This document shows, in pieces, positions 1 to 7,753 of a stretch of DNA of 64,000 nucleotides (position 1 is the stretch's first letter; each line of letters begins with the position of its first letter). The notes under the pieces were generated by a model. The model ran no database searches. It was not told where the DNA came from and saw only the letters and a list, made by a program, of their open reading frames with translations. Source of the stretch: Nocardioides sp. NBC_00368 (lineage in GTDB: Bacteria; Actinomycetota; Actinomycetes; Propionibacteriales; Nocardioidaceae); assembly GCF_036090055.1 (NCBI RefSeq), contig NZ_CP107970.1, positions 2,544,501 to 2,608,500 of the forward strand. The letters are read 5' to 3'. The translations under genes and the position numbers were made by a program.

Positions 1-138
1 GCCGATGCGCACGTCCACACCGGAGTCACGCAGGTTGAGCGCGTGGGCGTGGCCCTGGCTGCCGTAGCCGATGACGGCAACCTTCTTCGCCTGGATCAGC
101 GCGAGGTCGGCGTCGTCGTCGTAGAAAATCTCAGCCAC
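1..138 (-). CDS. ilvC: Ketol-acid reductoisomerase, N-terminal part only (runs off the window)
   Basis: Catalyses the NADPH-dependent isomeroreduction of acetolactate and acetohydroxybutyrate, the second common step of Leu/Ile/Val synthesis in the cytoplasm. The visible 46 codons read V-A-E-I-F-Y-D and then the Rossmann motif GYGSQGHAHALNLRDSG, which is diagnostic of the family. The start is GTG at 138, preceded by an AAAGGAG ribosome site 10 bases upstream. It lies 34 bases after ilvN on the same strand, so it is the third gene of the ilvB-ilvN-ilvC operon. The rest of the protein, including the catalytic C-terminal domain, is outside the window. Confidence 0.95.
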   Translation of the reverse strand, partial: MAEIFYDDDADLALIQAKKVAVIGYGSQGHAHALNLRDSGVDVRIG

Positions 139-172
139 GAGGGCTTCTCCTTTAGTTGTGTTTGATAGGGGT

Positions 173-736
173 TCAGACCGCGGAAGGCGGAGCGGGCACA
201 GCCACGGATCGCAGACTGCGCTCGGAGATCGACCGGGAGCCGCGGCCCATGCCGACCATGCCGGACTGGGAGAGCTCACGGATACCGAAGGGCTCGATGA
301 CCCGGAGGAAGTCGTTGAGCTTGCCGGTGTTGCCGGCCAGCTGGACGATCACGGTGTCGGTGGACACGTCGACGACCTTGGCCCGGAAGAGCTGGATGGT
401 GTCGAGCACCTGGCTGCGGGTCTCCGTGGTGGCGGTGATCTTGACCAGCATGAGGGCACGCTGGACGCGCGTCTCAGGCTCGAGCTCGACGATCTTGATC
501 ACCTCGACCAGCTTGTTGAGCTGCTTGGTGACCTGCTCGAGGGGGGTGTTCTCGAGATTGACCACGACCGTCATGCGGGAGACCTCGTCGTGCTCGGTCG
601 GTCCCACCGCGAGGGATTCGATGTTGAAGCCGCGGCGCGAGAAGAGCGCGGCCACACGGGCCAGGACGCCGGGCTTGTTCTCGACCAGGACGCTCAGCGT
701 GTGCTTGCCGCCGGTCTTCACGGGCTGGATGCTCAT
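173..736 (-). CDS. ilvN: Acetolactate synthase small (regulatory) subunit
   Basis: Regulatory subunit of acetohydroxyacid synthase; it binds the large subunit and carries valine feedback inhibition. The 187-residue protein begins MSIQPVKTGGKHTLSV and has an N-terminal ACT domain at about residues 12-85 (VENKPGVLARVAALFSRRGF), followed by the usual C-terminal ACT-like domain. I chose ATG at 736 because it overlaps the ilvB stop codon by one base (TGATG), a typical translationally coupled junction; the longer open frame upstream runs inside ilvB. Length is close to the 160-180 residues usual for actinobacterial IlvN. Confidence 0.96.
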   Translation of the reverse strand: MSIQPVKTGGKHTLSVLVENKPGVLARVAALFSRRGFNIESLAVGPTEHDEVSRMTVVVNLENTPLEQVTKQLNKLVEVIKIVELEPETRVQRALMLVKITATTETRSQVLDTIQLFRAKVVDVSTDTVIVQLAGNTGKLNDFLRVIEPFGIRELSQSGMVGMGRGSRSISERSLRSVAVPAPPSAV

Positions 737-2487
737 CAGAGGTCGTCCTCGTCGAACTCGGGCGCTAGGTCGCGCGCGTACTGGATCTCGTCGTTGGAGG
801 AGCCGGCGGCGACCATCGGCCACACCATGGCGTCCTTGTTGACCCGGAAGTCGACGACGACGGGCATGTCGTTGATCTCCATGGCCTTCTCGATGGTGGA
901 GTCGACGTCGTCGGCGGAGTCACAGGCCAGGCCGACGCAACCCATGGCCTCGGCCAGCTTGGGGAAGTCGGGGATGCGCTTGGGCTGTCCGTGGGACTGC
1001 AGGTTGGTGTTGGAGTAGCGCTCGCCGTAGAAGAGCGTCTGCCACTGGCGCACCATGCCGAGGTTGTCGTTGTTGATGATCGCGACCTTGATCGGGATGC
1101 CCTCGATCGCGCAGGTGGCCAGCTCCTGGTTGGTCATCTGGAAGCAGCCGTCGCCGTCGATCGACCACACCGTGGAGTCCGGGCAGCCGACCTTGGCGCC
1201 CATGGCGGCCGGGACGGAGTAGCCCATCGTGCCGAGGCCACCGGAGTTGATCCAGGTGTTGGGGTGCTCGTAGCCGATGAACTGCGCGGCCCACATCTGG
1301 TGCTGGCCCACACCGGCGGTGAAGATCGTGTCCTCGCCGGAGATCTTGCCGAGCCGCTCGATGACGTACTGCGGCGAGAGGCCCTCGGCGGGGAGGTCGT
1401 AGCCGAGCGGGTACTGCTTCTTGATCCCGGCGACGAAGGCGATCCAGCCCTCGTAGTCGCCCTCCTTGCCGGCCTCCTTCTCGGTGGTGAGCACCGCGAT
1501 CAGGTCGGTGAGGACCTCGCGCACGTCGCCCACGATCGGGACGTCGGCGTAGCGGTTCTTGCCGATCTCGGCCGGGTCGATGTCGGCGTGGATCACCTTG
1601 GCGTTGGGGGCGAAGGAGTCCAGGTTGCCGGTGACGCGGTCGTCGAAGCGGGCGCCGAGGCTGATGATCAGGTCGGACTTCTGCAGGCCGGCGACCGCGG
1701 CCACGGTGCCGTGCATGCCCGGCATGCCGAGGTGCTGCGGGTGGGAGTCGGGGAAGGCGCCCCGCGCCATCAGCGTGGTGACCACCGGGATGCCGGTGAG
1801 CGTGGCCAGCTGCAGGAGCTCGCGGTGGGCGCCGGAGCGGATCGTGCCGCCACCGACGTACAGGACAGGCTTCTTGGCCTCCAGCATCAGGCGCGCCGCC
1901 TCGCGGATCTGCTTGGCGTGCGGCCTGGTCACCGGGCGGTAGCCCGGCAGGTGGAGCTCGGTCGGCCACCGGTAGGTGGTGGTGGCCTGCAACGCCGACT
2001 TGGTGACGTCGACGAGGACCGGACCCGGCCTCCCGGAGGAGGCGAGGTGGAAGGCCTCAGCGACCCGGAGCGGGATCTCCGCCGGGTCGGTGATGAGGAA
2101 GCTGTGCTTGGTGACCGGCATCGTGATGCCACGGATGTCCGCCTCCTGGAAGGCGTCCGTGCCGATCATCGCCGCGCCGACCTGGCCGGTGATGGCCACC
2201 ATCGGCACGGAGTCCATGTTGGCGTCGGCAAGCGGGGTGACGAGGTTGGTCGCGCCCGGACCGGAGGTCGCCATGCAGACCCCGACCTTGCCGGTCGCCG
2301 CGGCGTAGCCCTGGGCGGCGTGCCCCGCGCCCTGCTCGTGGCGTACGAGGATGTGGCGGATCTTCGAGTCCATCAGCGGGTCGTACGCCGGAAGGATCGC
2401 CCCTCCCGGAATGCCGAAGATGTTCTCGGCCCCCGCTGCTTCCAGCGACTTGATCAGGCTCTGTGCGCCTGTCATCTGCTCGCTCAT
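736..2487 (-). CDS. ilvB: Acetolactate synthase large (catalytic) subunit
   Basis: Thiamine-diphosphate enzyme that condenses pyruvate with pyruvate or 2-ketobutyrate, the first common step of branched-chain amino acid synthesis. The 583-residue protein shows the N-terminal TPP pyrimidine domain with catalytic Glu51 in VRHEQGAGHAAQGYA, a central FAD/DHS-like domain, and a C-terminal TPP-binding domain with the GDG...NN motif (Asp446). Start ATG at 2487 gives MSEQMTGAQSLIKSLEAAG; the second Met five codons in is a possible alternative. Expression is probably set by the attenuator at 2549-2650. It is coupled to ilvN by a one-base overlap. Confidence 0.97.
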   Translation of the reverse strand: MSEQMTGAQSLIKSLEAAGAENIFGIPGGAILPAYDPLMDSKIRHILVRHEQGAGHAAQGYAAATGKVGVCMATSGPGATNLVTPLADANMDSVPMVAITGQVGAAMIGTDAFQEADIRGITMPVTKHSFLITDPAEIPLRVAEAFHLASSGRPGPVLVDVTKSALQATTTYRWPTELHLPGYRPVTRPHAKQIREAARLMLEAKKPVLYVGGGTIRSGAHRELLQLATLTGIPVVTTLMARGAFPDSHPQHLGMPGMHGTVAAVAGLQKSDLIISLGARFDDRVTGNLDSFAPNAKVIHADIDPAEIGKNRYADVPIVGDVREVLTDLIAVLTTEKEAGKEGDYEGWIAFVAGIKKQYPLGYDLPAEGLSPQYVIERLGKISGEDTIFTAGVGQHQMWAAQFIGYEHPNTWINSGGLGTMGYSVPAAMGAKVGCPDSTVWSIDGDGCFQMTNQELATCAIEGIPIKVAIINNDNLGMVRQWQTLFYGERYSNTNLQSHGQPKRIPDFPKLAEAMGCVGLACDSADDVDSTIEKAMEINDMPVVVDFRVNKDAMVWPMVAAGSSNDEIQYARDLAPEFDEDDL

Positions 2488-2548
2488 GTCCGCCGTCCTA
2501 CTCCTCGGAGCTTCTACTCATGGGATCTCGTGGGGTTGCTTGTGCAAC

Positions 2549-2581
2549 AAAAAACCCTCCGGCCCGGCGGGCAACGGAGGG
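2549..2581 (-). terminator. Transcription attenuator terminator upstream of ilvB
   Basis: On the minus strand CCCTCCG (2581-2575) pairs with CGGAGGG (2561-2555). The stem is extended inside by GCCC/GGGC around a two-T bulge, and six T residues follow at 2554-2549. This is a classical intrinsic terminator, 60 bases before the ilvB start and 27 bases after the stop of a Leu/Ile/Val-rich leader peptide, so it is best read as the terminator arm of a ribosome-mediated attenuator. I did not fold the competing antiterminator. Confidence 0.9.
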
Positions 2582-2608
2582 AGACGCGTCGTCTGGGGCC
2601 AGTGGCTC

Positions 2609-2650
2609 CTAGGCGACGCGCCTGATAAGTACGAGAATGCTGTGCAGCAT
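2609..2650 (-). CDS. ilvB leader peptide (attenuator peptide)
   Basis: A 13-codon open frame reading MLHSILVLIRRVA then TAG. Seven of its 13 residues are Leu, Ile or Val. It lies 27 bases before a strong T-tailed terminator hairpin and about 120 bases before ilvB. Ribosome stalling at the Ile/Leu/Val codons when charged tRNA is scarce would prevent the terminator from forming; similar leaders are known before ilvB in actinobacteria. An in-frame GTG two codons upstream is an alternative start. The peptide itself probably has no function beyond regulation. Confidence 0.88.
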   Translation of the reverse strand: MLHSILVLIRRVA

Positions 2651-2707
2651 GCCCACACGTTAACCCCATGTGTCGCGCCGTGTCACCTCACCCTATCGCG
2701 CGTCCCA

Positions 2708-2720
2708 TGATCTGAGATCA
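2708..2720. promoter_or_regulatory. Perfect 6-1-6 palindrome in the ilvB upstream region (possible operator)
   Basis: TGATCT-G-AGATCA is a perfect inverted repeat about 60 bases upstream of the ilvB leader peptide. A weak -10-like TAGGGT lies at 2695-2690 on the minus strand, so the palindrome would overlap the -35 region. It could bind a regulator of the ilv operon or of the divergent gene at 2877. The assignment as operator is inference from position and symmetry only. Confidence 0.35.
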
Positions 2721-2876
2721 CCGTCCCAGTATCTGTCAGTCGTTCGGTCGGGGCAGAACGTCGGGGCGGAACGTCGGTCCGGATCTCAGGGTTCTCACCG
2801 AGGCGGCGGGCCCGCGCGGATCGCTAGCCTGGACGGACCAGTGGATCTCGGGTCCGTCCGCCCAGTGGAGGCAACG

Positions 2877-3359
2877 ATGTCGACCGACGAGAAGCACCGC
2901 TCCGCGTGGCTGCCGCCACGCTGGTTCATCCGCGCCGCGTGGTGGTTCCACCGCCGGCTGTACGCAGCGGGCGGAGCCCGCTTCCTGCGCCGCCCACGCC
3001 CGGACCGGGCCGGCATGCTCCGGCTGACCACGGTCGGGCGCCGCACCGGGCAGGAGCGCTCGGTCATCCTGTCCTACGTGCCCGACGGTTCGACCTACGT
3101 CACGCTGGCGATGAACGGTTGGGCCGACCCGCCGCCCGCGTGGTGGCTGAACCTGAAGGCCACCCCCGAAGCCCTCGCCGAGACCGTCGACGGCCCACGC
3201 CGGGTGCGCGCCCACGAGGCCCTCGGGCCCGAGCGCGAGCGCCTGTGGTCGCTGCTCGCCGCCGCCGACGACGGGTGGGGCGAGCTCGACGACTTCGCCG
3301 CCCGGCGCTCGCACCGGACTCCGGTGGTGGTCCTGGAGGTCGCCGAGCCGACCTCGTGA
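2877..3359 (+). CDS. Deazaflavin (F420)-dependent nitroreductase-family protein
   Basis: A 160-residue protein with the Ddn-like split beta-barrel pattern: an N-terminal amphipathic stretch (WFIRAAWWFHRRLY), then MLRLTTVGRRTGQERSV, in which the TGR-type turn contacts the cofactor, and the central PPPAWWLNLKATPEA segment typical of F420-dependent Ddn relatives. Family members use reduced F420 for reduction or hydrogenation of assorted substrates; the substrate here cannot be told. ATG at 2877 is preceded by GGAGG at a good distance, so I preferred it to the longer open frame that begins inside the ilvB leader region. It is monocistronic and divergent from ilvB. Confidence 0.82.
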   Translation: MSTDEKHRSAWLPPRWFIRAAWWFHRRLYAAGGARFLRRPRPDRAGMLRLTTVGRRTGQERSVILSYVPDGSTYVTLAMNGWADPPPAWWLNLKATPEALAETVDGPRRVRAHEALGPERERLWSLLAAADDGWGELDDFAARRSHRTPVVVLEVAEPTS

Positions 3360-3363
3360 CCCC

Positions 3364-5484
3364 TCAGCCCAGGCCGAGGCGCTCGCGCAGGAACGTCCAG
3401 GCGAAGGCGGACAGGTGGGCCGACTGCGCGTTGTTGGCCGCGCCGCCGTGGCCACCCTCGATGTTCTCGTAGTAGGTGACGTCCTTGCCGGTCGCGGCCA
3501 GCAGCGCGGCCATCTTGCGGGCGTGGCCGGGGTGGACCCGGTCGTCCTTGGTGGACGTGGTGAGCAGGACGGGCGGGTAGGTCCGCGACCCGTCGAGCAG
3601 GTGGTAGGGCGAGAAGGTCCGGATGTACTCCCACTCCTCGGGCACGTCCGGGTCGCCGTACTCCGCCATCCACGACGCCCCGGCGAGGAGGTGGGAGTAG
3701 CGCTTCATGTCCAGCAGCGGCACCTGGATCACGACGGCCCCGAACAGCTCGGGGTAGAGCGTGAGCATGTTGCCGGTCAGCAGCCCACCGTTGGAACCAC
3801 CCTGGATGCCGAGGTGGCTCGCGTCGGTCACACCGGTCTCGGCAAGGTGGCGGGCGACGGCGGCGAAGTCCTCGTAGGCCCGGTGCCGGTTCTCCTTCAG
3901 CGCGGCCTGGTGCCACGCCGGGCCGTACTCCCCTCCCCCGCGGATGTTGGCCACCACGTAGACACCGCCCTCGCTCAGCCAGGCGCGGCCGACACCGGCG
4001 GAGTAGCCCGGGGTCATCGGGATCTCGAAGCCGCCGTAGCCGTAGAGCAGCGCCGGGGCCGGGCCGGCGCTGCCGTCGAGGGCGGCTTCGGAGCCGACGA
4101 TGAAGTAGGGGATCCGAGTGCCGTCCGCGGAGGTGGCGAAGCGCTGCTCGGCGCGGAGCCCGTCGGCGTCGAACCAGGCCGGCGCCGACTTGAGCGGCTC
4201 GACGGTCTCGGCGCCGATCGTGGTCAGGCCGTACGTCGCGGGGGTCAGGTAGCCGCTGGTCACGACCCAGACCTCGTCGGACTCGACCGCGTCGACCGCG
4301 CGGGTGCCGACCGCGGCGACCGGGTCGGTCGCGGGGAAGTCCGAGCGCGCCCACTCCCCCGACGCCGACGGGGTCAGCACGTGCAACCGGTTCTTGACGT
4401 CCTCGAAGATGTTGAGGACGAGGTGGTTGCGGGTCCAGGTCGCCCCGGCGAGCGATGTCTTCGCGGTGGGCTCGAAGAGGACGGTCAGGTCGCGCTCACC
4501 CGCCAGGAACCGGTCGGCCTCGATCGCGAGCAGCGACCCGGCGGCGTACGTCGTGCCCGCGACGGTCCACTCCTCGCGGAGCTCGATCACCAGCCACTCC
4601 CGGTGGAAGCCGGCCTCGGCCGAGTCGGGGATGTCGAGCTTGGTGAGGGTCTGCTCGGGGGTGCCGGGGTCGGTGGCGACGTACGTCTCGGACTTGTAGA
4701 ACGCGATCGAGCGGCTGACCAGGTCGCGCTCGAAGCCCGGGGTGTGGATGCGGCGGGCCGAGATGTACATGTCCTCGTCGGTGCCCTCGTAGACCACCGC
4801 CGCGTCCTCGAACGGGGTGCCGCGGCGCCACAACTTCACGATCCGCGGGTAGCCGCTCGGGGTCAGCGAGCCGGGGCCGAAGTCGGTGAAGACGTAGACC
4901 GCGTCGGGACCGCACCAGGAGAGCGCGCCCTTGGCGCCGCCCTGCTCGACGGCACGGGTGAAACCACCGTCGGCCGGGCTCACGAAGGTCTTGGTGACGA
5001 GGTCGAACTCCCGGGTCACGTCGGCGTCCGAGCCGCCCGGGGAGAGGTCGACGAGCACCTTGCGCCAGGGCTCACCGGGCTCGGGCCGGAGCACCGAGGC
5101 GCCGTGCCAGACCCAGCTCTCGTCCTCCTCGGCCGCGAGCGCGTCGAGGTCGAGCAGGATCTCCCACTCGGGGTCGTCGGTGCGGTAGGACTCCGGCGTG
5201 GTGCGTCGCCAGATGCCGCGCTCGTGGTCGGCGTCGCGCCAGAAGTTGTAGAGGTGCTCGCCGAGGCGCGCGACCTCGGGCACCCGGTCGTCGGAGTCGA
5301 GCACCTCGAGGATCTGCGCCTCGATCTTGGCGAAGACGGGATCGGCACCGACACTCGCGTGTGCCTCCTCGTTGCGGGCCCGCACCCACGCCAGCGCCTC
5401 GACCCCGTCGACCTCCTCCAACCAGCCGAACGGGTCCTCCCCGTCAGGGTCGAGCGGGGTCACGATCGTGGGCTCAGAGGTCAT
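3364..5484 (-). CDS. Prolyl oligopeptidase family serine peptidase (S9A)
   Basis: Cytoplasmic-type peptidase cleaving short peptides after proline. The 706-residue protein has the N-terminal beta-propeller region (about residues 1-420) and a C-terminal alpha/beta-hydrolase domain. The triad is visible: Ser564 in IQGGSNGGLL, Asp647/648 in TKDDRVHPGH, and His679 in IEGGHGG. No signal peptide is present (MTSEPTIVTPLDPDGED). Length matches the family. It is convergent with the oxidoreductase gene that ends at 3359 and divergent from the AarF kinase gene. Confidence 0.92.
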   Translation of the reverse strand: MTSEPTIVTPLDPDGEDPFGWLEEVDGVEALAWVRARNEEAHASVGADPVFAKIEAQILEVLDSDDRVPEVARLGEHLYNFWRDADHERGIWRRTTPESYRTDDPEWEILLDLDALAAEEDESWVWHGASVLRPEPGEPWRKVLVDLSPGGSDADVTREFDLVTKTFVSPADGGFTRAVEQGGAKGALSWCGPDAVYVFTDFGPGSLTPSGYPRIVKLWRRGTPFEDAAVVYEGTDEDMYISARRIHTPGFERDLVSRSIAFYKSETYVATDPGTPEQTLTKLDIPDSAEAGFHREWLVIELREEWTVAGTTYAAGSLLAIEADRFLAGERDLTVLFEPTAKTSLAGATWTRNHLVLNIFEDVKNRLHVLTPSASGEWARSDFPATDPVAAVGTRAVDAVESDEVWVVTSGYLTPATYGLTTIGAETVEPLKSAPAWFDADGLRAEQRFATSADGTRIPYFIVGSEAALDGSAGPAPALLYGYGGFEIPMTPGYSAGVGRAWLSEGGVYVVANIRGGGEYGPAWHQAALKENRHRAYEDFAAVARHLAETGVTDASHLGIQGGSNGGLLTGNMLTLYPELFGAVVIQVPLLDMKRYSHLLAGASWMAEYGDPDVPEEWEYIRTFSPYHLLDGSRTYPPVLLTTSTKDDRVHPGHARKMAALLAATGKDVTYYENIEGGHGGAANNAQSAHLSAFAWTFLRERLGLG

Positions 5485-5538
5485 GCGGGAAGGCTACTTC
5501 CCGGTGCGCAAGTTGCAGCCGACAGGCACACTGGCGTC

Positions 5539-6876
5539 ATGAGTGAGGCTGAGGAGTCGTCGAAGGGTCTGCCGCGGCGAGCGGCGACACGGACGGCCAA
5601 GCTGGCCGCGCTGCCGATGGGCTACGCCGGGCGCAAGGCCCTCGGGCTCGGGAAGCGAATCGGCGGCAAACCCGCCGAGGCGGTGCTGGCCGACGTCCAC
5701 CAGCGTACGGCCGACCAGCTGTTCCGGACCCTGGGCGAGCTCAAGGGCGGCGCGATGAAGTTCGGGCAGATGCTCTCGATCATGGAGGCGGCGCTGCCGG
5801 AGTCGCAGGCGGCCCACTACCGCGCCCAGCTCACCCGGCTCCAGGACTCCGCTCCCCCGATGCCGACCGGGATCGTACGCGGCCTGCTGGCCCGCGATCT
5901 CGGACCCGACTGGTCCGAGCAGCTGGTCGACCTGTCCGAGGAGCCGGCCGCCTCGGCCTCGATCGGACAGGTTCATCGTGGCCGCTGGGCCGACGGCCGC
6001 GAGGTGGCGGTGAAGGTGCAGTATCCGGGTGCCGACGAGGCCCTGCGCGCCGACCTGCGCCAGATCGGCCGGGTCGCGGCGATCGGCAACGCCGTCGTGC
6101 CGGGGATGGACGTCAAGGCGCTGGTGGCCGAGCTGCAGGAGCGGGTCGTCGAGGAGCTCGACTACCCGAAGGAGGCCGAGGCCCAGCACGTCTTCGCCGA
6201 GGCGTACGCGGACCACCCCCTGATCGACGTCCCCGACGTCGTCGCCGTGGGGCCGAGCGTGCTCGTCACCGAGTGGGTGGAGTCGGAGGGATCGATCGCG
6301 AAGGTGATCGCCGAGGGCACCCCCGAGGAGCGCGACCACTACGGTGAGCTGCTGGCCCGGTTCTGGTTCTCCGCGCCGGGGCTGACCGGGATGCTCCACG
6401 CCGACCCGCACCCGGGCAACTTCCGGGTCCTGCCCGACGGCCGGCTCGCCGTGCTCGACTTCGGGCTGGCCGCACGGCTCCCGGAGCGGGGTTTCCCGGA
6501 GGCGATGGGCCGGCTGATCCGGATCGCCTCGACCGGCGACGCCGACGCGCTGGTCGCGGGCCTGCGCCACGAGGGCTTCATCCGCGAGGGCATCAAGGTC
6601 GAGCCGCAGCACGTGCTCGACTACCTGGCGCCGTTCGTGACGCCGGCGCTGGAGGAGCGCTTCCGGTTCACCCGGGAGTGGATGCGGGAGGAGTTCAAGC
6701 GGATCAACGATCCCAAGGACCCCGCCTACACGGTCGGGCTGAAGCTCAACCTGCCGCCGTCCTACCTGCTCATCCACCGGGTCTGGCTCGGCGGCCTCGG
6801 GGTGCTGGCGCAGCTCAACGCGGAGGCGCCGTTCCGAGAGATCCTCGAGGAGTATCTGCCAGGCTTCGCGGGCTGA
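5539..6876 (+). CDS. ABC1/AarF (UbiB-type) atypical kinase
   Basis: A 445-residue protein of the AarF/ADCK/UbiB family of atypical protein-kinase-like ATPases. Seen: the family KxGQ motif (KFGQ, residues 74-77), the Ala-rich nucleotide loop PAASASIGQVHRG, Lys159 in VAVKVQYPG, His287/Asp289 in HADPHPGNF, and Asp307 in LDFGLA. In other bacteria UbiB is needed for quinone synthesis; in actinobacteria, which make menaquinone, the role is unclear. Start ATG at 5539 lies 54 bases from the divergent peptidase gene. No C-terminal membrane segments of the classical UbiB type are obvious. Confidence 0.9.
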   Translation: MSEAEESSKGLPRRAATRTAKLAALPMGYAGRKALGLGKRIGGKPAEAVLADVHQRTADQLFRTLGELKGGAMKFGQMLSIMEAALPESQAAHYRAQLTRLQDSAPPMPTGIVRGLLARDLGPDWSEQLVDLSEEPAASASIGQVHRGRWADGREVAVKVQYPGADEALRADLRQIGRVAAIGNAVVPGMDVKALVAELQERVVEELDYPKEAEAQHVFAEAYADHPLIDVPDVVAVGPSVLVTEWVESEGSIAKVIAEGTPEERDHYGELLARFWFSAPGLTGMLHADPHPGNFRVLPDGRLAVLDFGLAARLPERGFPEAMGRLIRIASTGDADALVAGLRHEGFIREGIKVEPQHVLDYLAPFVTPALEERFRFTREWMREEFKRINDPKDPAYTVGLKLNLPPSYLLIHRVWLGGLGVLAQLNAEAPFREILEEYLPGFAG

Positions 6877-6880
6877 CGGC

Positions 6881-7300
6881 TCAGGGCAGCACGGTCTGCC
6901 CCACCGGGCCGGGGTTGTAGGCGATCTCCCAGCGGACACCGTCGGGGTCGGCGAAGTAGCCGGTGTAGCCGCCCCAGACCCGCTCCTCGGCGGCCGACGC
7001 CTCGCACCCGAGCGACCGGGCCAGGTCGAGCACGCTGTCGACCTCCTCGCGGGTGGCCACGTTGTGGGCGAGGGTGAACGGCGCGACGCCGTCGGCGACA
7101 GCGATCCTGCCGACCTCCTCCTCGAACTCGGTCCGGTCCCACAGCGAGAGGATGACGTGCTCGCCGACGCGGATCATGAGCACGCCGTCGGCCTCCATCT
7201 CAGGAGTCCAGCCGAGGCCGTCGACGTAGAACGAGCGGCTCGCCGCCACGTCGGCGACGGCCACGGTGATGAAGCTGATGCGCTGGTCCATGGCAGCCAC
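6881..7300 (-). CDS. VOC (glyoxalase/bleomycin-resistance) family protein
   Basis: A small protein of two beta-alpha-beta-beta-beta modules: MDQRISFITVAVADVAASRSFY at the N-terminus and WGGYTGYFADPDGVRWEIAYNPG near the C-terminus. Members are metal-dependent isomerases, dioxygenases or resistance proteins; the substrate cannot be read from the sequence. The start is either GTG at 7300 or ATG three codons later at 7291. Both lie inside a 16-bp perfect inverted repeat (7281-7317), so initiation may be affected by RNA structure. It is convergent with the AarF kinase gene and 24 bases downstream of the SHOCT gene. Confidence 0.85.
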   Translation of the reverse strand: MAAMDQRISFITVAVADVAASRSFYVDGLGWTPEMEADGVLMIRVGEHVILSLWDRTEFEEEVGRIAVADGVAPFTLAHNVATREEVDSVLDLARSLGCEASAAEERVWGGYTGYFADPDGVRWEIAYNPGPVGQTVLP

Positions 7301-7317
7301 ACTGCCATGGACCAGCG
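7281..7317. repeat. Perfect 16-bp inverted repeat over the VOC gene start
   Basis: The arms 7281-7296 (CGCTGGTCCATGGCAG) and 7302-7317 are exact reverse complements separated by CCACA. The structure contains both possible start codons of the VOC gene and ends eight bases before the stop of the upstream SHOCT gene. As RNA it would form a stable hairpin hiding the start region. There is no T-tract on either strand, so it is not a standard intrinsic terminator. Confidence 0.9.
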
Positions 7318-7324
7318 AGGGGTG

Positions 7325-7639
7325 TCAGGCCTCGTCGGCGCGGCCCGGCTTCTCACGCAGGACGTCCCGGCGAGCGCGGTACTCGTTCTCGTCGATCTCG
7401 CCCGCGGCGTACCTCTCGGCCAGTCGTGCCTCGCCCGCGCGCCGCGGCCCCTCGGCCACCCGCTTGCGGTTGTAGAGGACGACCGCGGTGATGATCGCCG
7501 CGATCACCAGGAACCACAGGATCGGGAAGATCGGCCAGAACGCCGGCGGTCCTCCCCCGTCCTGCCATGGTCCGTCCTCGCGCCATGGACCCCAGTGATC
7601 GTCGGCCACCACCGTGGCCACCGTCTCGTTGATGCTCAT
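7325..7639 (-). CDS. Small membrane protein with C-terminal SHOCT domain
   Basis: A 104-residue protein with a Trp/Gly/Pro-rich N-terminus, one membrane segment at about residues 36-55 (FPILWFLVIAAIITAVVLY) and a C-terminal SHOCT-type helix pair (EARLAERYAAGEIDENEYRARRDVL). SHOCT domains are short oligomerisation modules found at protein ends; the specific role is unknown. It probably starts a two-gene unit with the VOC gene. ATG at 7639 gives MSINETVATVV. Confidence 0.85.
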   Translation of the reverse strand: MSINETVATVVADDHWGPWREDGPWQDGGGPPAFWPIFPILWFLVIAAIITAVVLYNRKRVAEGPRRAGEARLAERYAAGEIDENEYRARRDVLREKPGRADEA

Positions 7640-7719
7640 CGTTCGTGTCCTGTCTGTCGGGCTTGCCTATGCCCTCCAGACTGCTGCGCGCGAGCCGCCG
7701 GCACATCGGCTCAGGAGCG

Positions 7720-7753
7720 GGGGCCGCGTACGCAATCGTGCGTACGCAGCCCC
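7720..7753 (-). terminator. GC-rich hairpin at the end of the acetyltransferase gene
   Basis: Arms 7720-7733 (GGGGCCGCGTACGC) and 7740-7753 pair with one mismatch around a six-base loop, directly after the stop codon of the minus-strand acetyltransferase gene. There is no T-tract, as is common for actinobacterial 3' hairpins, so its function as a terminator is inferred from position. Confidence 0.55.

Noticed and set aside
991..2625. Plus-strand open frame opposite ilvB
   Set aside because: Shadow of ilvB; no motif and no ribosome site.
3415..5538. Long open frame preceding the AarF kinase in the same frame
   Set aside because: It lies opposite the prolyl oligopeptidase gene; the kinase motifs only start after ATG 5539.
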